Shown one piece after another: positions 11,683 through 25,208 of a DNA stretch of 64,000 bases (within the stretch, counting starts at the first letter, position 1; each line of letters begins with the position of its first letter). The DNA comes from Paramecium sonneborni (taxonomy: Eukaryota; Ciliophora; Oligohymenophorea; Peniculida; Parameciidae), in the NCBI GenBank assembly GCA_905182985.1, contig CAJJDN010000084.1, positions 205,928 through 269,927 on the forward strand. Reading direction: 5' to 3'. The notes beneath the pieces were generated by a model. The model saw only the letters and a list, made by a program, of their open reading frames with translations, did no database searches and was not told the DNA's origin. The position numbers were made by a program, and so were the translations under genes.

Positions 11683-12476
11683 ATGAGCCAATTTTGAGTA
11701 AAAGTATGATAAATAAAAATCAGTAAAAAGACTTTTTTAGAAAAAAAATTGGAAAGTAGATAAATATGGAAAAGTTATTAAAAAAACTTTGCAAGAGAGA
11801 TTAAATAATAAAATAACCACAAAGGTAAGTAATTAATTGTTTTATGCAATAATAAATGGAAAATGGTATTTACATTTTAGGTAAATTATTTAAATAAATC
11901 TAAACTATAGTTTTTGATCTTAATTAATTTCTAGTTATTTTAAAAAATTTTTAAATCTACTACTATAGAAGGAGCTTTTTAAATTTAATAATTAAAGATC
12001 TAAGAAAAAATTGATTAACAAAAGTAAGAGTTAAGAAGAAATATATAATATTGATATTTTAGAAAAAAGGAGAATACTGATTTATATTGTAGAATAATGG
12101 AGTTTGAGAAAGGTTATAAACTTAGACAAAATAAACATAAAAAATTAAATTTAATTTAGATAAACATGTTTCAGAATATAGTTTTTTGAAAATAGTAGAT
12201 TTAGATTCTTCAGAATCAAAAGCATATATAGATATTTAAATAATAATTATAAATGTTAGATATGAATTCTGTTTCTAATAAAGATAAAAAAGGATAATTA
12301 TTTTTGTGATAAAATAAAAGGATAACAATTTAAAGTTATTTGAAGAGAATTCAAAAATTTAAACATAAAATTATTACAATTTGATAGGAGTTGTATTTAA
12401 AAAGAATAATTAGTAATCAATGAATATTTTGAGTTTATTACATTAAAATAAATGTTCATTAATAATTAAAAAATGA
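11683..12476 (+). CDS. Unresolved coding region
   Basis: Several overlapping + strand frames look like protein here. One is Lys-rich (KKNWKVDKYGKVIKKTLQER, about 11700-11830). Another runs to a TGA at 12474-12476 (LDKHVSEYSFLKIVDLDSSE and then EENSKIQTQNYYNLIGVVF). At least three short introns would be needed to join them, and I could not fix them without a homologue. This is probably one gene of unknown function that ends at 12476. Confidence 0.35.
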
Positions 12477-12530
12477 TGTCTGATTCTATATAATATTTTT
12501 TAGATATATAAAATAATGAGATAATAATAA

Positions 12531-13232
12531 ATGGCTACACCTATAGGATAATTTGGATTAAGACACTCTTTACAAATCTAATCTTCTCCTAATATAAAAC
12601 TAAATTAATAATCACCTTATTAATCACCATATTAATCACCTTTATTATAACAACCATCTCTTTCATAATAAAGATAACCAATTCAATAAAATAATTTAGG
12701 TAATGTTAATAGAAATATTTTTAATGATGGTTAAAATAAAAAAGCTAAACAATTATAATTAGTAGATTTGAATCACATAGAGGAACCGTGGAAATAAAAA
12801 GTTTAATAATTAGAAAGAAAACTGTAACGATTAGAAGAATAATAATAAAATAAAGTGTCTGATGAAAATGAAAGTGAATTATCTTAAGTGTATAGTCAAA
12901 TCTAACAGTTAGTGAATACTATTAAAATATTGCAAGAAGAAATTTAAATTTTGTAAGACAAATTAAACATAAAATAAAATATAATTGATGGTTATGATTC
13001 ATAATTAATTGCAAAAGATAAAGAGTTAGAAGATTAAAATAATTACATCTAAGAATTACATAATTAACTTGAAGAACAGACTTTATAAATTGATGATAAA
13101 TAAAAACTGTTACTGGATGAAATAAATACTTGGAAGAAAAAGTTTATTGAATAGAACAAGTATATTATAATTTAATTTTAGAGGACTACATTAAATCCAA
13201 GAGGAATAAATTATGTTTTAGACATAAATTGA
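12531..13232 (+). CDS. Coiled-coil protein
   Basis: The product is 233 residues with no introns. The N-terminus is low in complexity, with SPYQSPYQSP repeats and many Gln encoded by TAA. From about residue 80 a long coiled coil follows (QLERKLQRLEEQQQ, then ILQEEIQILQDKLNI). A short conserved-looking tail contains NPRGINYVLDIN. A structural or scaffolding role is likely, but no specific family was recognised. Confidence 0.75.
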
Positions 13233-13306
13233 TAATCTAAAAAATATAAGATTGATGTTAAATAAATAGAGTGAAAATAAATAAACATGAACATATTCTT
13301 TTGTTC

Positions 13307-15848
13307 TCATTAATTACTATCTTTATTAATAGATTATATTCTATAATAATTATTTATTTATTAATCTACATTGTAATTTGGAAAATAGTCATCAAAATAA
13401 CTATTTTTTTCAAATGATTGTAAAAAATTACCTTCAATTGAAATTCTTCTCTTTTTCTGATTATCTACTAATTCATAGTCATTATTTATCATTGTTTAAT
13501 TTTTCCTAGAATCTCTTTATTATTATTTTTAAGGAATCTCTGTTTAAAATTTCTAATATTAAGCTTACTTTTCAGCTCTATTTTTTTACAATTTAACTTT
13601 AGTTTTGATAAAACTATCCTATACTTTTTATAAATGATTATATTAAAATGAAGATCCATTCATTTGTTCCTATTATCCATATTTTTAAAATTTAGATTAA
13701 CCTACTTCTTTGACTTCATTCTAAATTATTTTTCTACTACTATTACTACTACTTATCCCTTAAACTGATATAAAATTATCTGAATCTATTTTTTTAGAAT
13801 ATAATGTTTATCCACTGTGAGTATAACTAACATATGGAACTGAACTTATTTCAAGTTAATTCATTGGGTTGTTGTTATTATTATTATTCAAACTTAATAA
13901 AGAATTTTATGAAGGAAGAATTTTCTAAAAAGGTTCAACTTTATCTTTCTCTTCTGATTCAAAAGATTCTGAAACTTTTTAATTGATTTCAGATCTTATT
14001 ATTATTTTCCTCTTTTTTTTACATACTTCCTAATTTATATAATAATAAATATAATACTCTTCTAAAATCAGTCACTCTACTCTATTCTTTTGAAATCTTG
14101 GAACTATTTATTAACAAATATTTATTAGGCTTATAACTTACAAAAGGACAATTTATTATATCATGAGCTTGTTGACATCCAAAACAAGAAATCTTTGCTA
14201 AATATGGATCATTATCTAATATTATTGTATCTACTAACATTCTGTATTTTTAGAATTCTCTTGGAAATTATTTTATTAATTAATGAAATTATTAAGAATT
14301 TAAATAAGCAACCTTTGAGTATCCAATACTTTCAAATTATATTCCTTATATTTAATTTTTAAAAAATGCTTCATTATTAAAGATTTAAAATGGATTTTTT
14401 ATTTTTGTTAATTTAAATTCTTATAATGATGTATTACCTTTTTAAACCAATTAAATTAATCCTTATAAATGAATAAATAAAGCTTATTTTTACTCTAAAG
14501 TTTCATTAGGATGCAATACTTTTTCTTAAATAATATCACAAATATTTAATATAGTCTTTCTTTTAAAGGATTTATTAAATATTGGAATTTCAGATAATAT
14601 ATTAAAATATTTCTCTCTTTTCATTTTTCTTTACAAAAAGTTTGGCATTAAATTTATATCAAACTTTTTTTATTTTTACTATGTATATGTATATTCATAA
14701 ATTAGCTTTTATGTTTTTGGTTAATAAAAAAAAGAACAATCAAAATTAAGGGATTTATAACTAATAATTTGTCTAAATTTGTGTAAATAAAATATTATCA
14801 ATAGTATTTTAATAATATATATGAGAAAGTAGCATTTGCCAATAATTAAGGGTGTTGTGAATAAAATTGTAAAGATATTTTATATATATAAAATGTAATC
14901 TTATTGATCTTATGCAAACATGAAAATAATAGTTTAAGCCAAAAATGTTGAAAAATGTAATTAAATAGTTGTCTAAATGATAAAGATATATTGTTATTAA
15001 TTTGAGTAATAATAATTTAAATTCTACATAAAATTATTAATTTTTCTAATTCTAATTAAAAATAATAAATAAATTAATTTCTAAGATTCTAAATTATCAA
15101 TTTAATATGAAATAAATGGTATTAGACCAATATTATCAATAATGATATTCCAAAATTCTCCGTTATAAAACATAATTTAATATGAAAATTCCACTATTTG
15201 AGTAGCAAACATAATGTATTGGAATATAGAAAAATTAGATATTAACAATTAATTACACCCAATTTCAATCAATAAGATTGTGAGATAAAATAATAAAAAA
15301 ATAATATAGACAGTGAATATAAAAAGTTTTGAAACAGATTCACTTTTAAAGAATTTATGTATTTAATGTTTTAATGGGAAAAAGTATTGTGCTGAAATAT
15401 CATTAATCAACTTAAATTACTTTTTTGAAAGAATTAATTAAGAAATAAGTGTAATTTTCTCTCTGTATAGTAAAGAAAAGGATGAATGAGAGCATCTATT
15501 CTTATTAAAAATAGATTTCCTAAATAATTAATCCGAATCATTCTATTTTTTTATCATACTTAATTATTGAGAATCCTCTTTATTGCTAGGTTCTTCATTT
15601 ATAAGTAGTAAATCTTATTAATTATGAGGTGATGCTCTTTCAGATGCAATTTATACACTAACTTATGTTAAAGTGGGAGATTTTGGATGAGTAATTTTAA
15701 TTTATTAAGTTTCAGATTGAATATTTCTACTTTCTTTTGTAGGTTTACGTACTCTCATTTATTACTAATTCATTGTTGACATTAGTTGAATAATAGGTTT
15801 GCATTAAGAGTCTTCATTTGGAGGAGTTGTTGTAGAATTGTAAATCAT
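13307..15848 (-). CDS. Voltage/cyclic-nucleotide-type cation channel with CNBD
   Basis: The product is about 837 residues. Residues 1-140 are Ser/Gln-rich and cytosolic. Six hydrophobic segments follow from about residue 174, including a basic S4-like helix (FLIRIRKI) and a pore region (IFTILFTTPLIIGKC) that lacks the GYG filter of K+ channels. A C-linker (INLMPNFLQRKMKREKYFN) leads to a cyclic-nucleotide-binding-like domain (LSEIPIFNKSFKRKT, HPNETL). A CxxC...H...CP motif (ISCFGCQQAHDIINCPFV) is typical of ciliate channel tails. One intron, 14030-14057. The Gln-rich tail ends at 13307. It starts 17 bases after the SLC44-like gene stops. Ion choice and ligand cannot be read from the sequence. 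Confidence 0.82.
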
Positions 15849-15864
15849 TATTTATTATATTAAA

Positions 15865-17989
15865 TCATGCTTATTTAAGATTAGCCATCTCAGGTTATTC
15901 TAGAAATTCCTTTAAAGTTTCAGGACATCTAGATGCACTCATACCACCATTTTATTTATTTAAATCTTCATCAAAAATAAAACATAATAGAACTGTATCA
16001 CATGCCATTCCATATATTGACATAAAAAGAACAGCTAATGCATATGCAATTATAAAAACAACCTAAATATATTCAATATATTACTATGCAAGGGAAAACT
16101 GGTGAGAAAATCTTTTCTTTAAAGTAATCCATAGTTGTAATTACATAATAAAAGATCATTAAGGTAACAATAGAAATGCAAAATTTACCAACAAAAATAA
16201 ATGCTCCACCAATTCCATTTACTAAAGCAAATCTCATACTATTAGACCATATAGTTTCAAAAGCAGCTTTAGCAGCTGAACAAAAGTTTTTACCAGTTAG
16301 AGCAATCATAATATATGCATTATTATTCAAAAATCGAATGAACCTTTCAAAACATGCCATACAACAACTCAAACATTTTAATAAACATTTGACCACTTTA
16401 TTTTCAGATCCAGCAACTTTTTCAGTTTGATATCTAACATATTCCAAGATAATTCTTATAAGTTGTACAATAGCTAAAATTAAAGAGCCAAATGCTAAAG
16501 AACCTGCATGATATCTAAAAGCTCTATAGAGAGATTATGAAATAGCTCTTTCATCACCTCCAGCACCTTGTTATGCAAAATACCAAAAACAACATGTAGA
16601 TGCAATAACAAAATTATTAATAGCCTAAATAAAAGCATTGACCCACAATCCTCCAAAAATGAAATACCAAATATATTGTATTTATAATTGAGTATGTGTT
16701 ACTTCAGCAAATGGACTACTACCAGTTCCTTTTATTTCTCCGACTGCATAAACATATGATGCTGTATATATCCACCAAAACCATAAACCTGCTAAAACTA
16801 TGGCAGTAACTTAAGGAACAAATATTAATAAGAAATGATCCTTCACACACATTGCTGCAGTTTTGATAACAGCTATAGCCAATCTAATTTTATTAAAAAT
16901 GCAAATCAATCCAATAACAGCAAAAGCACAAATACCATACATTACATATGTTAAATATTAAAAAGTTATTTAATTATCTGATGCTTTACTGATTTATTCA
17001 ACTGTATACTATCCTGTTTTATCATTCATAATATCTTAATAATATAAATCTTATTAATGACACCAAAATGTTCCAAATCCTAAACCTAGTAAAAACAGAA
17101 ATATAGATGTCCAAACTAATACTCCTGCAAGTAATCTTGTAAAAAATAAATAAATTATTCTATTTTATATATATACTTATAATATACCCCATTAAAAATG
17201 CTACTGCAAACGAACAGTATATAGCTTCTTTTGTTTAAGTTAAATCTTCTATATAACCAGTGAGAACATCCATTGCAAACTAAGATCCATAATCTTTATA
17301 ATTATCAAAAAGTGCTAGTAAAGCATCTGGATAGCATACACGATCAAATACTTAGATTTACAATTTTATTTACAAATTGATGAGTTAAAGATACACAAAA
17401 AATCTTTAAAAATATCTGTGCTGTTTGATGTGGCATATGATTTCAATGCATTGGCAGGATCACAATTTTTTTCGCAACTTTTAACCAGAGTATTCGGCTA
17501 ACAAACTAAAGAATTTGGTTTTTTATATTCATCGAGATATAATGGACATTCTTTAACACATACAGTTCTATTGAAATAGTCTCCAAAAGGTATTGCAAAA
17601 TATAAATAAGGATAATCAACATTTGTATCGAATCCACAAGCAACACCTTTTAATTAAATATTATATATTCTTTACCATTTGGATCATACATTGCAAGTAG
17701 TCTCTTTGGTTCTCCTTTAGAATAAGCTTCTTAAGAAATGAATCTATCAATTTAAATATATTTCATACACCAAAATAGCTATTCCTACAATAAAAAGCAG
17801 TAAACAAAGTATATCTGTACATCCTCTATCTGTCAATGGTCCAGCAATAAGTCTAGGATCTATTTATTTTTTATTGCCCTATTGATCTGGTATTGTTGTT
17901 AGACCCTTTTGTGACACCTCAGGACTTATAGTAACTTAACCAACCACCTAAATTTAGTTGGTTGGTTAAACTTTATTATTTTTTCTCAT
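15865..17989 (-). CDS. Choline transporter-like protein (CTL/SLC44)
   Basis: The product is about 665 residues, the usual SLC44 length, with about ten membrane segments. It opens with the family block RLIAGPLTDRGCTDILCLLL, then a Cys-rich extracellular loop between the first two helices (VACGFD, CVKECPLYL, SCEKNCDP). The conserved core includes FWVNAFI-type helices, ERFIRFLNNNAYIMIALTGK and the end block MACDTVLLCFIFDEDLNK. It likely moves choline or ethanolamine across the plasma or organelle membrane. Five introns: 17744-17768, 17647-17675, 17351-17373, 17160-17187 and 16063-16084; the second and third end AAG. Confidence 0.93.
17937..17968. repeat. Inverted repeat near the start of the SLC44-like gene
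   Basis: Two perfect 10-base arms (TAACCAACCA and its complement) flank a 12-base centre (CCTAAATTTAGT). The hairpin lies within the first 20 codons of the gene and could form in DNA or in the 5' end of the mRNA. Any function is inference. Confidence 0.8.
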
Positions 17990-18243
17990 TTATTAATTAA
18001 AATTACAAAGTAAATAATATTAATTCTCTATTCTCTTTTTAAATTTATTAATCAATCTAATTTTTATATTTCAATCATTCAAATCTCTATGTTTCAAAAG
18101 ATTCAAATTAATTCTTAAACATAAAACTAAACTTACATTTATTATAGATTTATCGTTATTATAAAGTTGTCTCTAAATATATTTTTAAACAAATTAATCA
18201 TATATTCAATAATTATGTATTAAATAAATTATTTTTATTTTAG
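17990..18243. promoter_or_regulatory. Divergent intergenic region
   Basis: These 254 bases separate the divergent SLC44-like and MFAP1 genes and must hold both promoters. The sequence is AT-rich with no motif I recognise. Just upstream of the MFAP1 ATG, 18213-18243 resembles an intron end (GTATTA...TTTTAG), so a short 5' non-coding exon is possible. Confidence 0.5.
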
Positions 18244-19371
18244 ATGTAAGAATATAATTTTTAAGTTTATTAAAAGCCTAAAAATGAATTTGATATTAGT
18301 TATGATGAATAAATCAAATAAAAAAAGTAAAGACTTTGGACAGGAAAACCTATACCTAAATAATAAGATAATTCAGACGATGATATATTTGATTTACCAA
18401 AAGTAGAAAAAAATATTGAAATATCTTAAGTTGAATAAAAAGTTTAAAGAGATCCTTAAGAAAATGTTTAAACATTTCAAAAAGTTGAAAATGATAATTA
18501 TGAAATAGAAATTATTGATGAAGAAGCAGCAATGATGAGAAGAAGAAGAGTAATTTAATCAAGATTAGCAGAAGAATAATAATTATTATAATAAGAGTAA
18601 TAATTAAGTAAAGAATAAAAAAAAGAGAAAAAACATAAAAAGAAAGAAAAAAAAAATAAAAAGAAAAAGGAGGAAACTTTTTAATAAAATGAAAAAGAGG
18701 AAGAAGCATAAGATTTTTAAGAATAATAAAAAGAAGTTGAATTATTAAAACCAGTATTTGTTTCAAGAACATAAAGAGATTAATTAGATAAAATAGAGGA
18801 GGAAGAAATTAGATTAAAAGAAGAAAAAACTAAAAATCTTGAAAGAATGAGATTAGAAAATAAAATTTTAATTTTAAATTCTGTTAAAGCTGATGCAACA
18901 AAAGCAGTTAATGAAGATAGTGAAGATGGTTAAGAAAAATTAAATGATGAAGATACATTAGATGAAACTGAATATGCATTATGGAAAATAAGGGAATTAA
19001 AAAGAATTAAATAATTCAATGATGAAAAAAATAAATATGAAATAGAAAAGGCTGAAATAGAGAGAAGAAGAAATTTAACAGATATGTAAAGAATTTAAGA
19101 AGATTTTAAATTGGGTTCTGATAAAACAAAAATGGAGGATAAAACAAAATATGTTTTTATGTAGAAATATTACAATACAGGTGCTTATTATAAAGATATG
19201 GATGATCCTATCTTTTAAAGAGATTATAATTTACCAGTTGGTGAAGATTTATGGGTATTATTATTATTTATATTCTTTTTTAGAGAAAAGATAATCTACC
19301 CTCAATCTTATAAAAAAGAAGAGGAGAATTTGGAAAAAAAGGAAACTCTAAATATACTCATTTAACATAAG
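18198..19371 (+). repeat. Copy 1 of an exact 1,174-base duplication
   Basis: This segment is repeated at 19373-20546, directly after a single N at 19372. Both copies start at the same base before the MFAP1 gene and end at the same codon. Every position I compared was identical, and the lengths are equal. This is best read as two overlapping contigs placed end to end with an N spacer, not as real DNA. Confidence 0.9.
18244..19371 (+). CDS. MFAP1: MFAP1, first copy, cut at the assembly N
   Basis: This is the same reading as the complete copy at 19419-20668, including the intron at 19255-19283, but it stops at the N (19372) after KYTHLTQ. The missing tail is the last 40 or so residues. I treat it as an assembly duplicate, not a second gene or pseudogene. 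Confidence 0.85.
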
Positions 19372-19372
19372 N

Positions 19373-20546
19373 TCATATATTCAATAATTATGTATTAAAT
19401 AAATTATTTTTATTTTAGATGTAAGAATATAATTTTTAAGTTTATTAAAAGCCTAAAAATGAATTTGATATTAGTTATGATGAATAAATCAAATAAAAAA
19501 AGTAAAGACTTTGGACAGGAAAACCTATACCTAAATAATAAGATAATTCAGACGATGATATATTTGATTTACCAAAAGTAGAAAAAAATATTGAAATATC
19601 TTAAGTTGAATAAAAAGTTTAAAGAGATCCTTAAGAAAATGTTTAAACATTTCAAAAAGTTGAAAATGATAATTATGAAATAGAAATTATTGATGAAGAA
19701 GCAGCAATGATGAGAAGAAGAAGAGTAATTTAATCAAGATTAGCAGAAGAATAATAATTATTATAATAAGAGTAATAATTAAGTAAAGAATAAAAAAAAG
19801 AGAAAAAACATAAAAAGAAAGAAAAAAAAAATAAAAAGAAAAAGGAGGAAACTTTTTAATAAAATGAAAAAGAGGAAGAAGCATAAGATTTTTAAGAATA
19901 ATAAAAAGAAGTTGAATTATTAAAACCAGTATTTGTTTCAAGAACATAAAGAGATTAATTAGATAAAATAGAGGAGGAAGAAATTAGATTAAAAGAAGAA
20001 AAAACTAAAAATCTTGAAAGAATGAGATTAGAAAATAAAATTTTAATTTTAAATTCTGTTAAAGCTGATGCAACAAAAGCAGTTAATGAAGATAGTGAAG
20101 ATGGTTAAGAAAAATTAAATGATGAAGATACATTAGATGAAACTGAATATGCATTATGGAAAATAAGGGAATTAAAAAGAATTAAATAATTCAATGATGA
20201 AAAAAATAAATATGAAATAGAAAAGGCTGAAATAGAGAGAAGAAGAAATTTAACAGATATGTAAAGAATTTAAGAAGATTTTAAATTGGGTTCTGATAAA
20301 ACAAAAATGGAGGATAAAACAAAATATGTTTTTATGTAGAAATATTACAATACAGGTGCTTATTATAAAGATATGGATGATCCTATCTTTTAAAGAGATT
20401 ATAATTTACCAGTTGGTGAAGATTTATGGGTATTATTATTATTTATATTCTTTTTTAGAGAAAAGATAATCTACCCTCAATCTTATAAAAAAGAAGAGGA
20501 GAATTTGGAAAAAAAGGAAACTCTAAATATACTCATTTAACATAAG
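19373..20546 (+). repeat. Copy 2 of the 1,174-base duplication
   Basis: This is the second copy of the segment at 18198-19371. Here the sequence continues past the repeat into the true 3' end of the gene, so this copy is the one joined to the right-hand flank. Confidence 0.9.
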
Positions 20547-20668
20547 AAGATACTACAAATTTTGATCCTACTTATTAAGTAGATTAAAATATAAGATAAA
20601 AATTTTTAAATTAATAAGGAGGATCAAAATCTTCACAAAATTTCTTGAAATAGTTTAAAAAAAATTGA
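19419..20668 (+). CDS. MFAP1: MFAP1-like spliceosomal protein
   Basis: The product is about 406 residues. The C-terminal third is the MFAP1 domain: ELKRIKQFNDEKNKYEIEKA, then MQKYYNTGAYYKDMDDPIF, RDYNLPVGEDLW and KYTHLTQEDTTNFDPTY. MFAP1 is a spliceosome B-complex protein that binds the Prp38 group, so it acts in the nucleus in pre-mRNA splicing. The middle is a long Glu/Lys/Gln coil with a lysine block. One 29-base intron (20430-20458, GTA...TAG). The length is close to other MFAP1 proteins. The Gln count is high because TAA is used freely. Confidence 0.92.
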
Positions 20669-20836
20669 TTATTAATTATAAATAAATTATATATTTAAGA
20701 AATGTAATTTTAATAATAAAAAAAATAAAGAAAAAAAAATAAATAATCTTCATTTAATTTTTGGATTATTAATTACTTTATTTCTTAATAACTGCTAAAT
20801 TGTTTCCAATTTTAATGGAAAGGCTAAGCTAGATAA

Positions 20837-22988
20837 TCAATAATAAATACATGGTTATGGATACTATTACTCAGTATTTGTTCTCGGTCTATTTTATGGA
20901 GTTTTATTTTGATGAAGTTATTGTTATCGTTATTTTTAGGCATTTAGATAAGATGAATCAGGAGATCGATTATTAACTCTATAACTAATAGGAGTATATG
21001 AATTTTATTATTCAGTCATTACTTGTCTCTCTGTTCTACAGGCATCAGAAAGTAAACTTTTCAATTAAGTATTATTATTATTATTAGGACTTTATTATTT
21101 AATCATATTATTAAGATTATATTTGACATTATTATTCTTATATGGCTATAATTAAATTGTCATAACACTATTAATTACGTCTTATGTAGTATCAGTATTT
21201 TAATTGCTTGTATTGCATGGATTAGATTATTTTTTTAAATAGACATTGAAATCAAAATCTGCTTAATTTTACTATTTTGTTGAATTCCTTTAATTAGAAG
21301 GAGAAGAATCAGACCCTCTTTTTTTATTGATCATTTATTCTAATAAATTTGTTTGAATTTTAACAGTTTCACTAATAAGATTCTTTACTTACTATTATTG
21401 AGACTATTTTGGAGGGGATCTGGAATTAAGAAAAGACTTAATAAAATTACCTGTAAGTTTTGGGGATTGATCTTGCTTTTCAAATTTAGAACTTGGAATT
21501 TCCTTGTTAATTTATATTTATAAAGGCTTTCCTTTACCTTTTGGCAATTCTTATTCTTCTATTATCTTTTCAGAAGCACTTGATTATAAGGATTCTTCTC
21601 TAATAACATCTAAATTAATATTATAATGTTTATGATAGCTTGTAATTAGATGAGATATGTATGGAGATTAATATGTGATATTTCTACATGCAATTTCAAT
21701 AGATTTAAGATGATATAATTCACTTAACTTAAATTCTTCAGTATCTATTTTATCATCCTTAATACCATGTTATTTGGCTTTCTCAAGTTCAACAAATCTT
21801 AATTCAGTTGCAATAGTAAAATATGATATAGAAAGATATATAACTTTTTCTAAAAGCTATCGTTTTGCTAATTCATATATAATTTCCCCAAATTAAGTAA
21901 ATTCTTCATAAATTTAAGGAGCCATATGCATAATTGATCCAATATTAAAATTCTTAATCCAATCAGCCAAATTTTGAATACCTAATAAAGATCGATATTC
22001 TTCATTCTAAGAGATTAATTTGAATTCTTTTCTAATTTATTTTTCATTATTTTCTGGATTGTTTCTCCAATTATACAATTAACGTTTTGTTTCTTTTAGT
22101 AATTATTTTTGATCTAATCTAACAGTATTTAAATCTTCCTATTTAATCATATCTTTTAAAACATCTTAGGCACTATCAATTACAAATCTACCGAATTCAA
22201 TCTCATCTTTGACTTAATAAGTTTATCCTTTTTTCTTTTTCTCAAGATTATGAGAAGATTCATCTAAATTATATAAAAAAATTAATTTACTTTTTACTGA
22301 AACATTTGACTATGATGTTGTAGCAGTACCTTAAGAACCATTAATTTGTAGCCATTACTAACAAAAAGAATTGGCAATTTTAAATAATTCCCTCATTGTT
22401 TATGCTGCTTTTTGTGAATTAATTAATGCTTACTTATGTCTAGAGATAAATTTTAAATTACTTTCCTAATTAACTTAAAATAGCAGTATATTGTAAATAA
22501 GCTTTAACAAGAAATGTCTATCTTTTGATTAATTATGCTTGTGTTTCTTAAACATTTGCAAGAGTTTATAAATCTTATTCATCTTCTTTAATACCAATTT
22601 CCATATTGTAAATAACTCCATCTAAATATTTGGAACATTTATCTAGAATCCATTAACTGAAATGATTATTAAAACTATACCATTAATATGCACAAGCTTA
22701 ATTATACAAGATAATAATTATTAAGTTCCTATCAATTACTCTTCCACAACTAGCAGCAAACTAATAGATTAAATTAAGTAATACTTCAAGCATTTGTTCT
22801 GATTATTACAATAGTTTCAATGCTTCTTTATGTTTTTATTGTTTAATTTTAGTAGTAGCCTATTCATTCAAAATATTAATTTATTGCATGAAAGAATCTA
22901 ATAATTGTAGCTTTTTTTGAAATACCTGAGTTATTGAACAATTATTTTAGATTAGTTGATTAAGTATACTCTTATAAGTCTTCATCAT
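20837..22988 (-). CDS. TPR-like helical protein with Asn/Gln-rich tail
   Basis: The product is about 709 residues. The N-terminal 230 residues form helical pairs like tetratricopeptide repeats (KHKEALKLLQQSEQMLEVLL, LYNQACAYQWYSFN, KHKQALINSQKAAQTM), a pattern common in a large ciliate family. A middle region of mixed helices follows. The last 170 residues are low in complexity, rich in Asn, Gln, Ser and Pro. One 22-base intron splits the GKHKQA repeat. The start at 22988 (MMKTYKSILNQ) keeps the frame; an upstream acidic frame does not join it. Likely a protein-interaction scaffold, exact role unknown. Confidence 0.75.
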
Positions 22989-23077
22989 CTTCTTCATCAT
23001 AGGATTCTTCTTCTGGTTGTTGTTCTTCCTTGGAGTTATTTGAAATTGTTTGTTAATTATTCATTAATAAAATAATA

Positions 23078-24302
<1,225 letters not shown>

Positions 24303-24328
24303 TAGTAATATTGATTTATATACTTAAA

Positions 24329-25013
24329 TCAAGTAAAAAATTTTCTCTACAAATGCAATTAAGGAAAAGCTTGCATCATATTAATTTTTTTCGGTGAGAC
24401 TTTTTGTTCTTTTATAAAGAAGTTATTCGCAAATGTAAAAGCACATTCATCTCTTGTTGTTGGTGAACTTTATTTAGATTCAATCTAAGGCAACATTGAA
24501 CGTTTATAATTTTGAGATATTGATTGCTTATCCAAAAAATATCCATATTCCTCTGCTGTATTCTACTATTCATGAGGTTAAAGTAAACTACGTGAATTTC
24601 TTAAAGACAATAAAAGTTCAGGCATTTCTTTTCGTTATTTCATTCTTGTATCAATTATTTTCTATTTTTAATTTATTGTAAGACGGAGTCTTTCATTTTC
24701 TGAGATTATTCTCTTTATCTATTCAATAGGATCTACTTTTTTAACTGTAACTAATTATTTTTAGGAATTGCTGTTGAAAAAATTCAATTGATTCCTTCTT
24801 TCATCATCTGATGGAGATAATAACCCTTAAAGTATATTATTCTCTCGAGATTCTCTAACATTTGTAGATGGTGTAACTAAAGCATCTGTCAATATTCTGT
24901 CTAAAATTAACAAAAATCATCATACCAGGAATTTAAGCACCTTTTTTCAATTTAAGACCAGCCTTTTTTTTTAATATTATTTTTTAGCCTTCATCCTTGA
25001 ATTTTAAGTCCAT
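24329..25013 (-). CDS. Small basic coiled-coil protein
   Basis: The product is about 219 residues after one 25-base intron (24901-24925). It opens with a lysine-rich segment (GQKIILKKKAGLKLKKGAQI), then a helical part (KRIISENERLRLTINQKQKI) and a Ser/Arg-rich tail. No family is recognised. It converges with the MAP kinase gene, with stops 26 bases apart. Confidence 0.65.
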
Positions 25014-25208
25014 ATATGATCTTAAAGCTTTAATTTTATATTAAAATTAATTATTCTAATCACTGATATTTATGATACTACAAACTCAATCTAGCATTAA
25101 AATCGCTTTGTATTGATTTTATATATTAATACTATTTCTATTTATTTTTTTTTCTTTCAATTATTTATAAACATTTAAAATCACTTCTTAAAACAAAAAA
25201 ATTTATTA

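Noticed and set aside
14725..14745. Apparent frameshift in a T run of the channel gene
   Set aside because: A recount of the run (eight T on the coding strand) shows the frame is continuous from 15848 to 13307. The first reading had one base too many.
18512..18772. Leu/Phe/Ile-rich minus-strand ORF, present twice
   Set aside because: It is the antisense of the Lys/Glu-rich coil of MFAP1 and appears twice only because of the duplication.
20748..21356. A plausible multi-pass membrane protein on the + strand
   Set aside because: The minus strand carries the Asn/Gln-rich tail of the TPR-like gene in an unbroken frame from 22988 to 20837. The antisense of Asn/Gln-rich coding looks hydrophobic, and the + frame has no ATG.
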